Below are positions 33,635 to 41,286 of a stretch of 64,000 nt of DNA, piece by piece. The notes below the pieces were generated by a model. The model was not told where the DNA came from, made no database searches, and was given only the letters and a program-made list of their open reading frames with translations. The stretch comes from Verrucomicrobiota bacterium (lineage in GTDB: Bacteria > Verrucomicrobiota > Verrucomicrobiia > Opitutales > Opitutaceae). Where the stretch lies: contig JAEZUE010000105.1 in assembly GCA_023443455.1 (NCBI GenBank), forward strand, positions 1 to 64,000, written 5' to 3'. The position numbers and the translations under genes were made by a program. The number at the start of each line of letters is the position of its first letter. The first letter of the stretch is position 1.

Positions 33635-34648
33635 ATGAAACCCTCGAACCTCTCCCAACTCCGCATCGATCCCGCCCGCAAGCGCCGTCCCCGCGGGCCG
33701 GTCCGTCTGATCTTCATCGGCGTGCTCGCCGCCGCCCTCGCCGCCGGCTACTTCGCCTGGCCCCGCGCCGAGGCCGAGCGGCGCGTCGTCGGCACCGATC
33801 CGTACGCCAAGAACGCCGAAGCAAGCTCCCCGGGCACCTCCGCCCCCACCGCGTCCGCCCGCCCCGCGGACAGCGTCCCCACGCCGCCCTCTACGGAAAC
33901 GGCGAGGAGCGGTTCTGCGCTCCTCACCGTTTCCGGCTACATCATCAACCGCGAGCGCATCGAGATCAGCCCGCGCTTCCAGGGCGTGGTCGCCTGGATC
34001 GGCGTCAAGAAGGGCGATGCGGTCGCGAAGGACCAGATCGTCGTCCGCCTCGAGGATGCCGAACAGCGCGCCAATGTCGCACAAGCCGAAGGCCGCCTCG
34101 CCTCCGCGCAGGTCGCCCTCGAACGCGCCGAGCTCGCCTACCGCCGCATCCACGAACTCTTCGCAAAAAACGTCGTTTCCATCGACCAGGAGGACGAGGC
34201 CCGCCTCGCCGTCGAGGCCGCCCGCGCCGCCATCCGCGAGGTTCAAGGTCAGCTCGATCTCGCCCGCACCTACCTCGACTGGACCGTGATCAAGTCACCA
34301 ATTTCCGGAGTCGTCCTCGAGAAGCTCGTCGAACCCGGCGAACTCGTGACCCCGCAGAGCTTCGGCGGCACCCGCGGCCCCAGCACCGCGTTGCTCGCTG
34401 TCGCCGACCCGACCGACCTGCAGGTCGAGCTCGACATCAGCGAGAGCGACCTCGCCAAGATCGCGCTCGGCGACACCTGCCGCGTCATCCCCGAAGCGTA
34501 CCCGGACAAGCTCTACGAAGGCATCGTGGCCGAGATCTCCCCCGAGGCCAACCGCCAGAAGGGCACGCTGCAGATCAAGGTCGGGATCCAGAACCCCGAC
34601 AAACACCTCACCCCCGAGCTCACCGCCAAGGTCGAGTTCCCGAATTGA
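33635..34648 (+). CDS. Membrane fusion protein (HlyD/MacA type)
   Basis: 337 residues. An N-terminal membrane anchor (VRLIFIGVLAAALAAGYFAW, about 23-42) is followed by a Ser/Pro/Thr/Ala-rich linker (about 55-90). Next comes a lipoyl-like half motif (SPRFQGVVAWIGVKKGDAVA), a coiled-coil hairpin (EQRANVAQAEGRLASAQVAL...FAKNVVSIDQ...AARAAIREVQGQLDLARTYLD), the second lipoyl half (IKSPISGVVLEKLVEPGELV) and a beta-barrel domain (LQVELDISESDLAKIALG). It is the periplasmic adaptor for the preceding ABC exporter. No TolC-like outer-membrane partner is in the window. Confidence 0.92.
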   Translation: MKPSNLSQLRIDPARKRRPRGPVRLIFIGVLAAALAAGYFAWPRAEAERRVVGTDPYAKNAEASSPGTSAPTASARPADSVPTPPSTETARSGSALLTVSGYIINRERIEISPRFQGVVAWIGVKKGDAVAKDQIVVRLEDAEQRANVAQAEGRLASAQVALERAELAYRRIHELFAKNVVSIDQEDEARLAVEAARAAIREVQGQLDLARTYLDWTVIKSPISGVVLEKLVEPGELVTPQSFGGTRGPSTALLAVADPTDLQVELDISESDLAKIALGDTCRVIPEAYPDKLYEGIVAEISPEANRQKGTLQIKVGIQNPDKHLTPELTAKVEFPN

Positions 34649-34768
34649 GACCACCTGGCGCCGAACCCCGGCCGCAACGAACCAGGGCGCCGTTTGCCGC
34701 CCCCCGCCTGCCGCCGTTTCCGAGGTGGAATCCTGGACACCAACGAGAAACCTCCCTCCAAAAATTGC

Positions 34769-34975
34769 TCACGGACCGCGGTAGCCGAGCAGACGCGCCG
34801 GCAAGAAAAGCAGCGTGCGCACCAGCGCCAACACCGCCTCGATCAACCCACCCACGATCCGGAACGGAATCGCGAGCAACCAGAGGATCGGAAACAAGAC
34901 GAGGAACAGCAGCGCCAGCGGCCAACAAAGCGCGAGCAGCAGCGTCCACAGTAGAAGGGAAAGGAGTAGTTTCAT
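34769..34975 (-). CDS. Small hydrophobic membrane protein
   Basis: 68 residues from the ATG at 34973-34975. The sequence is mostly Leu/Ala/Trp: LLLSLLLWTLLLALCWPLAL (about 3-22), LLFLVLFPILWLLAIP (about 22-37) and a third hydrophobic stretch after a Gly-Gly turn, ending RLLGYRGP. It looks like a small inner-membrane protein of unknown family. It converges on the fusion-protein gene with a 120-bp gap. Low sequence complexity limits confidence. Confidence 0.5.
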   Translation of the reverse strand: MKLLLSLLLWTLLLALCWPLALLFLVLFPILWLLAIPFRIVGGLIEAVLALVRTLLFLPARLLGYRGP

Positions 34976-35114
34976 GTCCGTGCAGGCCAAAGCACACGGC
35001 AGCGCAGCAAAAGTTGCACGATTCATGCCGGTGTTCACCTCCTGCGGAGGGAGGGAGACCCGCGGCCGTCTTCCGCGTCGGCCCATGCAGGCGACGCTTT
35101 CCCGAAGAAAACGA

Positions 35115-36296
35115 TCACCCCACCTCCAGCACGGCAGTGCCGACCGAATCCGCCAGCAATCGCCCACGGCGAGTGAGACGCACCACATCCACCCCGCCCC
35201 ACTCCGCCACGCCCTCGGCAACCAGCCGGGTCACGAGGGTGCGATAGGCACCCCAGTTTGCCGACGGGAACCGCCGCTCGGCCGCCGTCAGATCCACGCC
35301 GGCGTTGCAGCGCAGCCCGAAGATCAGCGTGTCGGCGGCGAGCAGCTCGGGCGTGAGTTCGGTGCGGTCCATCGTGCCGCGTCGGCCCGCCGCGAGATCC
35401 GCGCGCCACGCGGTGAGATCCGGCGGGTTCTGGTAACGCCAACCGGCATGCTGCGAAGCACCCGAGGGCCCGAACCCGAGCCACTCCTGCATCGCCCAGG
35501 TGTTTAGGTTGTGGCGACACGCATGCCCCGGCCGCGCATAGTTGGAAATCTCGTATTGGGCGAAACCGGCCGCGCCGAGTTCGTCCCAGGTCGTCTCGTA
35601 GAACGCCGCTTCCTTCTCCACGTCGAGGGTGACCTTGCCCTCGGAGAGTTTCACGAACAGCGCGGTGTCCTCCTCGAACGTCAGACAGTAGGTCGAGATG
35701 TGGTCGGGCCCGAGCGCCACCGCGGCCGCGAGATCGGCGCGCCACGCCGCCGCATCCTGCCCGGGAACGGCAAAGATCAGGTCAAGATTCACCGATGCGA
35801 AGCCGGCGGCCCGCACCAGGTCGTAGGCGCGCAAGGCCTGCTCGCGCGAATGCCTCCGGCCGAGCGCGACGAGCATCTCGGGGTGCAGGCTCTGCACGCC
35901 CAGCGAGATGCGCGTGACACCACCGTCGCGCAGCGCCTGCAGGCGCTCCTTCGTCACCGTGCCCGGCGCCATCTCCACGCTCCACTCGACCGGATCCACG
36001 GCGAGGTTGCGCCGCACGAGCGCACACAATTCGGCGAGGTGTTTCGGCGGCAGAAGCCCCGGTGTGCCCCCGCCCCAGAAGACGGTGTCGGCCCGCAACG
36101 GCGTCGGAACCAACGCGAATTCCGTCTCCAACTCCCGCAGATAGCGCATCAGGTCGTCGCCTTCCGGCCGCACCTGGTAGAATGCGCAATACTCGCAGGT
36201 CGTGGAACAGAACGGCACGTGCACGTACACACCGAGAACCGACGTCTCGGCTTTTTCTTGCTCTGACTGCTCCGTGATCGTTAGAGGTTTTGCCAT
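35115..36296 (-). CDS. hemW: Radical SAM protein HemW (coproporphyrinogen oxidase-like)
   Basis: 393 residues. Radical SAM motif PFCSTTCEYCAF with Cys30, Cys34 and Cys37 binding the 4Fe-4S cluster, followed by TVFWGGGTPGLLPPKHLAEL and ISLGVQSLHPEML typical of the HemN/HemW group. Near the end are CRHNLNTWAMQEWLGFGPSGAS and the HemW C-terminal domain. HemW proteins act as haem chaperones rather than as coproporphyrinogen oxidases. It is divergent from a lipoprotein gene with only 47 bp between starts, so promoters overlap. Confidence 0.92.
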   Translation of the reverse strand: MAKPLTITEQSEQEKAETSVLGVYVHVPFCSTTCEYCAFYQVRPEGDDLMRYLRELETEFALVPTPLRADTVFWGGGTPGLLPPKHLAELCALVRRNLAVDPVEWSVEMAPGTVTKERLQALRDGGVTRISLGVQSLHPEMLVALGRRHSREQALRAYDLVRAAGFASVNLDLIFAVPGQDAAAWRADLAAAVALGPDHISTYCLTFEEDTALFVKLSEGKVTLDVEKEAAFYETTWDELGAAGFAQYEISNYARPGHACRHNLNTWAMQEWLGFGPSGASQHAGWRYQNPPDLTAWRADLAAGRRGTMDRTELTPELLAADTLIFGLRCNAGVDLTAAERRFPSANWGAYRTLVTRLVAEGVAEWGGVDVVRLTRRGRLLADSVGTAVLEVG

Positions 36297-36343
36297 CTGC
36301 GCCGGCCACCACGCTACGAAAACGCGAACCCCGGCAAACTTTT

Positions 36344-37261
36344 ATGCACCACTCGCAGGTCTCTTTCTGGAAACGCGGCCTTCTCGGCGCCGCAGCGACG
36401 CTCGCCCTCCTCCTCGGAGGGTGCGGCTCGCCCATCGTCAACATGACCGCGGACTCCGTCGCCGAGAATCCGTCGCGCATCTACACCATCACCGCGAAAG
36501 CGAAACCGCGCTCGCCCAACATCGTGAAGGGCTCGCTGAAGGTCAGCATCGTGATCGACGGACAGATCTTCGCGATGAGCCCGAGCGAGCTCGGCGGCGG
36601 TCTCTACGAGTTCGACTACCGCATGCCGGCCGGCCGCACCGAGGCGACCTACTACATTCTCCTCAACTACATCGCCGAGAGCGGCGAACAGACCTTCCCC
36701 CGCGAGGATTTCTCCGAGCTGCGCACCATCAAACTGGTCAACCGCTGCGTCTACACCCTCGAGGCCGTGCGCGGTCCGATCGGTTCGCGCATCGCCATCG
36801 TCGGCCGCGGTTTCACCCCGCAGGATGTCGTCTATCTCGACAGCGTGCCGGCCCGCACCGTGTTCGAATCGCCCAACGCGGTCTCGTTCGCCGTGCCGGC
36901 TGTACCCGCCGGACGTTCCTACCAGGTCACCCTCAACAACGGCCTGACCAGCCAGGAGGTCGGCACCTTCCGCGTCGACGGCATCTCGCTCGACGTGGCC
37001 CCGAGCGCCCTCTCGCTGCGCAGCGGCGGCCGGACCATGCTCACCTTCTCGCTCGGTTCCCCCGCGCCCGAAGGCGGCCTCCTCGTCGATGTGACCACCG
37101 ACGTGCCGAAATCCGTGATCATGCCCGAGGTGATCATCCCGGCGGGCGCCACCTCGGCGACCATCGCGGTGCAGGGCGGTCAGCCCGGCGAGGGCAACTT
37201 GTTCGTCAGCGGAGTCGGCGAAGGCGAGATCACGATCCCGGTCACCGTAACCGCCCGCTGA
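36344..37261 (+). CDS. Lipoprotein with IPT/TIG-like domain
   Basis: 305 residues. The signal sequence ends in a lipobox LLGGCGS (Cys about 26), so the mature protein is probably lipid-anchored. Residues ~30-140 form a beta-rich domain (SLKVSIVIDGQIFAMSPSEL). An IPT/TIG-type segment follows (RGPIGSRIAIVGRGFTPQDVV...VSFAVPAVPAGRSYQVTLNN, about 150-205) and then a C-terminal beta-sandwich (GGQPGEGNLFVSGVGEGEIT). Such domains usually bind polysaccharide or protein partners at the surface. No known family is assigned. It is followed by a strong bidirectional terminator. Confidence 0.8.
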   Translation: MHHSQVSFWKRGLLGAAATLALLLGGCGSPIVNMTADSVAENPSRIYTITAKAKPRSPNIVKGSLKVSIVIDGQIFAMSPSELGGGLYEFDYRMPAGRTEATYYILLNYIAESGEQTFPREDFSELRTIKLVNRCVYTLEAVRGPIGSRIAIVGRGFTPQDVVYLDSVPARTVFESPNAVSFAVPAVPAGRSYQVTLNNGLTSQEVGTFRVDGISLDVAPSALSLRSGGRTMLTFSLGSPAPEGGLLVDVTTDVPKSVIMPEVIIPAGATSATIAVQGGQPGEGNLFVSGVGEGEITIPVTVTAR

Positions 37262-37271
37262 ACACGACCTT

Positions 37272-37319
37272 GACCAACAAAACGGCCGGCCTCATCCGAG
37301 GCCGGCCGTTTTGTTGGTC
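37272..37319. terminator. Bidirectional terminator, 22-bp perfect stem
   Basis: Arms 37272-37293 and 37298-37319 are exact reverse complements (GACCAACAAAACGGCC... with ...GGCCGTTTTGTTGGTC) around an ATCC loop. GC core flanked by AAAA/TTTT fits termination in both directions, between the converging lipoprotein and prmA genes. Confidence 0.92.
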
Positions 37320-37339
37320 GAGGCAACCGCCCAAACCGT

Positions 37340-38236
37340 TCACTCGGGCCGCACCAGCTTCAGATCGGCCCACTCGCCGAGCGTGCGGCTTTCCATCGCC
37401 CAGCCGGGAGCGACGATCGCGAAATCGCGGCGCACCGCCTCGATCTCCGTGGCCAGGATACCGCTGAGCACCAGCCAGCCGCCGGGGGCGACGACCGCGA
37501 CCAGCTCCCGGGCGAACTGCCGGAGCACGTTGGCGAGGATGTTCGCCATCACCAGATCCGCCTGCCGGCAGCGCAGACCGGTGATCAGATCGCCGACGGA
37601 AAACTCGAGCTGGCCGACCACGTCGTTGAGTTCGGCGTTCTCGTTGCTGACCGCCACGGCCTCGGGATCGTTGTCGAAGCCCACGACCGAGCCGAAGCCG
37701 AGCTTGACCGCCGAGATGGCGAGGATGCCCGAGCCGCAACCCGCATCGATCACACGCAGATCGCGCCGCGGCGACCGGGGCTGCAGTCGCTGCGCCTCGG
37801 CGAACGCCACCATGCGCTCGCAGCACAGGCGCGTCGTCTCATGATTTCCGGTACCGAAGGCCATGCCCGGGTCGAGCAGCACCGCCACGGCCCCCTCGGG
37901 CAACGGGTAGGACCCGCGCTCCCAGACCGGAATCCAGTGCATGCGGCCGTGGCTCCACGGCTTGAAATGAGCCTTGTAGCTCTCGCGCCAGTCGGAATCG
38001 ACGACCGCGTGGAGCGTCGGCTCGGCGATGTCGGCGATGCTCCTGAGATCGTTGCGGGCGCGGCGCACCGCCTCGCGGACCGCCGTCTCGTCGGGGAAAT
38101 AGCTGGCGAGCCAGGCCGAGGCGGTCGGGCGATCCTCGAAGACCCCCCAGTCGGCGTTCTCGGCTTCCTCGAGGGCGGTTTCGACCGCCTCGACGGCGGC
38201 CAGCGGTATCAGGATCTTGGCTTCGACGAGACTCAT
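37340..38236 (-). CDS. prmA: Ribosomal protein L11 methyltransferase PrmA
   Basis: 298 residues. SAM-dependent methyltransferase with the PrmA linker motif LLDPGMAFGTGNHETTRLCCE, the class I glycine motif VIDAGCGSGILAISAVKLG, VVGFDNDPEAVAVSNENAEL and DLVMANILANVL (the NPPx-equivalent). Its N-terminal domain (about 1-60) is the L11-recognition part. The ATG overlaps the purN stop as ATGA (38233-38236), so the two are translationally coupled. The coupling of a ribosome modification gene to a purine gene has no obvious metabolic reason. Confidence 0.93.
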   Translation of the reverse strand: MSLVEAKILIPLAAVEAVETALEEAENADWGVFEDRPTASAWLASYFPDETAVREAVRRARNDLRSIADIAEPTLHAVVDSDWRESYKAHFKPWSHGRMHWIPVWERGSYPLPEGAVAVLLDPGMAFGTGNHETTRLCCERMVAFAEAQRLQPRSPRRDLRVIDAGCGSGILAISAVKLGFGSVVGFDNDPEAVAVSNENAELNDVVGQLEFSVGDLITGLRCRQADLVMANILANVLRQFARELVAVVAPGGWLVLSGILATEIEAVRRDFAIVAPGWAMESRTLGEWADLKLVRPE

Positions 38237-38826
38237 GGCTTACGGATGAAACGGGGTTCGTTGCTCAGGCGCGCGATCACCGCCGGCAGGAGGCGGTGCT
38301 CGGCGGCATGGATCTTGGCGGCGAGAGTCTCCTCCGTGTCCGCATCCTCGATGCGCACGGCCTCCTGGTCGAGAATGCGCCCGCCGTCGACGGTGGCGTC
38401 GACCTCGTGGACGGTGCAGCCGGTGACCTTGACGCCGTGGCGGTAGGCCTGGCCGATCCCGTCGAGCCCCGGGAAGCTCGGCAACAGACTCGGATGGAGG
38501 TTGACGATGCGGCCGGCGAACGCGTTGAGGAAACCGGGCTTGAGCACGCGCATGAAGCCGGCGAGCACGACCAGATCGGGCTGGGCCGCGCGCAGCGCCG
38601 CGATGAAGCGGGCCTCGCCCTCGCCCTCGAGCTTGGTCCGGAACGGGGCGGGATCGACGAAATGCGCCGGCACGCCGAAGCGCGGCCCGAGCTCGAGCAT
38701 GCGCGCATCGGGCTTGTCGCAGAAGATGCCGACGACCTCGGCACGACCGAGCCGGCCCTCGCGCTGGGCATTGAGGATGGCCTCGGCGTTGGAGCCGCGG
38801 CCGGAACCGAGAAGGACGATGCGCAT
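38233..38826 (-). CDS. purN: Phosphoribosylglycinamide formyltransferase PurN
   Basis: 197 residues; transfers a formyl group from 10-formyl-THF to GAR in purine synthesis. Phosphate-binding GSGRGSNAEAIL, active-site Asn109-Leu-His111 in IVNLHPSLLPSFPG, and His140/Asp147 in GCTVHEVDATVDGGRI. This matches E. coli PurN in order and spacing. A 24-bp imperfect hairpin separates it from upstream dnaJ, and prmA overlaps its stop. Confidence 0.95.
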   Translation of the reverse strand: MRIVLLGSGRGSNAEAILNAQREGRLGRAEVVGIFCDKPDARMLELGPRFGVPAHFVDPAPFRTKLEGEGEARFIAALRAAQPDLVVLAGFMRVLKPGFLNAFAGRIVNLHPSLLPSFPGLDGIGQAYRHGVKVTGCTVHEVDATVDGGRILDQEAVRIEDADTEETLAAKIHAAEHRLLPAVIARLSNEPRFIRKP

Positions 38827-38860
38827 GATGGGATCGGGAACTCTTTTCTGCGGAGAAACA

Positions 38861-38914
38861 ATCGGGAACTCAGCGTAGACGCGCGCCGGGGCGCGTCCAC
38901 GCTGAGTTCCCGAT
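38861..38914 (-). terminator. Long hairpin between dnaJ and purN
   Basis: Arms 38861-38884 and 38891-38914 pair over 24 bp with one A-C mismatch around a 6-nt loop. On the minus strand it is followed by TGTTTCTC, a weak T-rich tail. It probably ends or attenuates the dnaJ transcript. Confidence 0.65.
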
Positions 38915-38936
38915 TCTCTGCCCCGCCGCCGCTACC

Positions 38937-40094
38937 TCACTGGAAGAACTTCTTCGCCTTCTCGAGAAAACTCTTCGAGACCGGTTCGTCGGCATCGCCG
39001 CAGGCGATCGCGAAGTCCTCGAGCTTCTTGCGCTGGTCCGAGGAGAGCGCGGTCGGCACCTCGACGTGCACGCGGATCAGTTCGTCGCCGGGGTGCCCGC
39101 CGCGCAGGCTCGGCAGGCCGCGGCCCTTCAGCCGGAATGTGGTGCCAGACTGGGTACCGGTCGGGATCTTGAGCGAGGCCTTGCCCGTGAGCGTGGGCAC
39201 CTCGATGGTGCCGCCCAGCGTGGCCAGTGTGAACTTGATCGGGATCTCGCAGAAGAGGTCGTCGTTCTGCCGCTCGAACACCTCGTGCGCGGCCACGTGC
39301 AGCACGATGTAGAGGTCGCCCGGCCCGCCGCCGAGGGAACCGGCTTCGCCGTTGCCCGAGGAGCGCAGGCGCGTGCCCGTGTCGACACCGGCGGGGATGC
39401 GCACCTTGACCTTCGAGTCCTGTTGCACCCGTCCCTCGCCGCGGCACTTCGCACAGGGCCGTTCGACGCGCGAACCCGTGCCACCGCAACTCGGGCAGGT
39501 CTGCCGGAAAGTGAAGAAACCGCGGGAGGTCGTCACCTGGCCATGGCCCTGACAAGTTGAGCAGCGCACACGCTTCGAGCCCGGCTCGGCGCCCGAGCCG
39601 CTGCAATGCTCGCACTCGGTGAGCTTGCGAAAAGTGATCTCCTTTTCCACGCCGCTGGCCGCCTCCTCGAGCGTGATCTCGAGATCGTAGCGCTTGTCGG
39701 CGCCGCGCTGGGCTCCACCGGCTCCACCGCCGCCGCCGCCGCCGCCGAAAAACTCCTCGAAGATGCCGCCACCACCGCCGCCGAAGACCTCGCGGAACAC
39801 GTCGAACGGATCGTGGAAACCACCGCCGCCACCGCCCCCCCGCGGCCCCGCGGCGCCGCCCTGGGCGAAGGCGGCATGTCCGAAACGATCGTAGGCGGCG
39901 CGCTTGTCGGCGTCGCGCAACACGTCGTAGGCCTCCGAGATCTGCTTGAACCGCTCTTCCGCCGACTTGTCCCCCGGGTTCTTGTCGGGGTGATACTTCA
40001 CCGCGAGCTTGCGGTAGGCCTTCTTCAGGTCGTCCGCGGAAACGTCACGGGAAACGCCGAGCAATTCGTAGTAGTCTTCCTTGTGGCTGGCCAT
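38937..40094 (-). CDS. dnaJ: Chaperone protein DnaJ
   Basis: 385 residues, full-length type I Hsp40. J domain at 1-70 with HPD at 35-37. A Gly/Phe region is unusually Gly-rich (runs of 7-9 Gly around residues 80-130). Four zinc-finger repeats follow: CEHCSGSG, CSTCQGHG, CPSCGGTG and CAKCRGEG. Then come the C-terminal substrate-binding domains (VRIPAGVDTGTRLRSSGNGE, LRGGHPGDELIRVHVEVP). It stimulates DnaK ATPase. dnaK/grpE are not in the window. Confidence 0.97.
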   Translation of the reverse strand: MASHKEDYYELLGVSRDVSADDLKKAYRKLAVKYHPDKNPGDKSAEERFKQISEAYDVLRDADKRAAYDRFGHAAFAQGGAAGPRGGGGGGGFHDPFDVFREVFGGGGGGIFEEFFGGGGGGGGAGGAQRGADKRYDLEITLEEAASGVEKEITFRKLTECEHCSGSGAEPGSKRVRCSTCQGHGQVTTSRGFFTFRQTCPSCGGTGSRVERPCAKCRGEGRVQQDSKVKVRIPAGVDTGTRLRSSGNGEAGSLGGGPGDLYIVLHVAAHEVFERQNDDLFCEIPIKFTLATLGGTIEVPTLTGKASLKIPTGTQSGTTFRLKGRGLPSLRGGHPGDELIRVHVEVPTALSSDQRKKLEDFAIACGDADEPVSKSFLEKAKKFFQ

Positions 40095-40232
40095 GTGCTG
40101 TCGAAATCGGTGCGATCGGGTACCCCCGATCCCCGGCCGCGCCGATGGCGCCGCCCGACCGGGGTAAAACGGGATAGTTAGAGCGGTCGCGGAGCCCAGT
40201 TCAAGCTCCGCGACGCCGTATTCCGGAGGCGA

Positions 40233-41186
40233 TCAGGAGAAGTTCTCCGTCACCAGGACGAGAGAATCCTCCTCCGCGGTGAACGTGAAACCGCCCGCAA
40301 ACGGCAACAGGGCGTTGTCGCCGGCGATGAACGGATCGACCGGCAGGCCGTTGGCCACGAGGCGCCCGCGCACCACCGAGAACAGCCGGCACTGCTCGCC
40401 GGCAATGAACGAAACTGCCGCCCCCTGCTTCACCGGCACGCGACGGATGCGGAACTCGCGGCAATCGGCGATCACCGCCTCCTTGTCCGCGGCGCGCACG
40501 ATCGGCGGCGGCGCCTCGTCGAAAAGGATCGATTTCATCGACTCCTCGATGTGCATCGCGCGCGGCTTGCCGTCCAGTCCCATGCGCCCCCAGTCGTAGA
40601 CCCGGTAGGTCGTATCCGAATTTTGCTGAATCTCGAGGATGAGGCACCCGGCGTCGATCGCATGCACCGTGCCGCTGTGCACGAGCACGGAGTCACCCGG
40701 CTGCACCGGATAACGGTTCACGCAACCCTCGAGGGTGTTGGCGTGGATCGAGGCTTCGAACTGCTCGCGCGTCACACCCGGCTTGAGACCGAGGATGAGG
40801 CCGGCCTCGCCCTCGATGTCGGCCAGGTACCAGTTCTCGGTCTTGGGCTCCCCCTTCATCGCCGGCGCGATCTCCGCCGGGGGATGCACCTGCAGGCTCA
40901 GCCGCTCGCGGCAATCGAGCCATTTGACCAAGATCGGAAACGGCTTCGCCACGGGCCAGTCGGGCCCGATCCAGTCGGCGCAGCGCAAATGCAACGCCTC
41001 GCGCAGGCTCATGCCGGCCAGCGGGCCGTCGCGCACGATCGACTGGGCCTCGGGGCGGTCGACGACCTCCCAGCTTTCGCCGATCGGCTCGGAACCGGGC
41101 AACGTGCGCGGGAAAACCTGGCCGAGGGCGCGCCCACCCCAGACCCGGGCTTGGTACAGCGGTTGAAAACGTACTGGCAAATGCAT
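40233..41186 (-). CDS. manA: Class I mannose-6-phosphate isomerase, short type
   Basis: 317 residues, zinc-dependent isomerase linking mannose-6-P and fructose-6-P. Zinc ligands are in LSLQVHPPAEIA (Gln, His), EPKTENWYL (Glu) and LVHSGTVHAID (His). QNSDTTYRVYDWGR and KPRAMHIEES are typical of the Bacillus-like short class. The start MHLPVRFQPLYQARVWGGR (ATG 41184-41186) matches family N-termini; ATG 41210 is an in-frame alternative. It is divergent from ftsK across 100 bp. Confidence 0.9.
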   Translation of the reverse strand: MHLPVRFQPLYQARVWGGRALGQVFPRTLPGSEPIGESWEVVDRPEAQSIVRDGPLAGMSLREALHLRCADWIGPDWPVAKPFPILVKWLDCRERLSLQVHPPAEIAPAMKGEPKTENWYLADIEGEAGLILGLKPGVTREQFEASIHANTLEGCVNRYPVQPGDSVLVHSGTVHAIDAGCLILEIQQNSDTTYRVYDWGRMGLDGKPRAMHIEESMKSILFDEAPPPIVRAADKEAVIADCREFRIRRVPVKQGAAVSFIAGEQCRLFSVVRGRLVANGLPVDPFIAGDNALLPFAGGFTFTAEEDSLVLVTENFS

Positions 41187-41286
41187 CGCGAGCACTGTTA
41201 AGAATTCCATGAAAAATGGGAGGCTGAATTTACTTCGGAGCGGGATTCCCCTAGCCTCGCCGCCCTCAACCCTAAGCCTGCACCCG

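Noticed and set aside
31471..35247. 1258-codon plus-strand ORF over the ABC exporter genes
   Set aside because: It is Arg/Pro-rich out-of-frame reading of three well-supported genes, a usual artefact of high GC.
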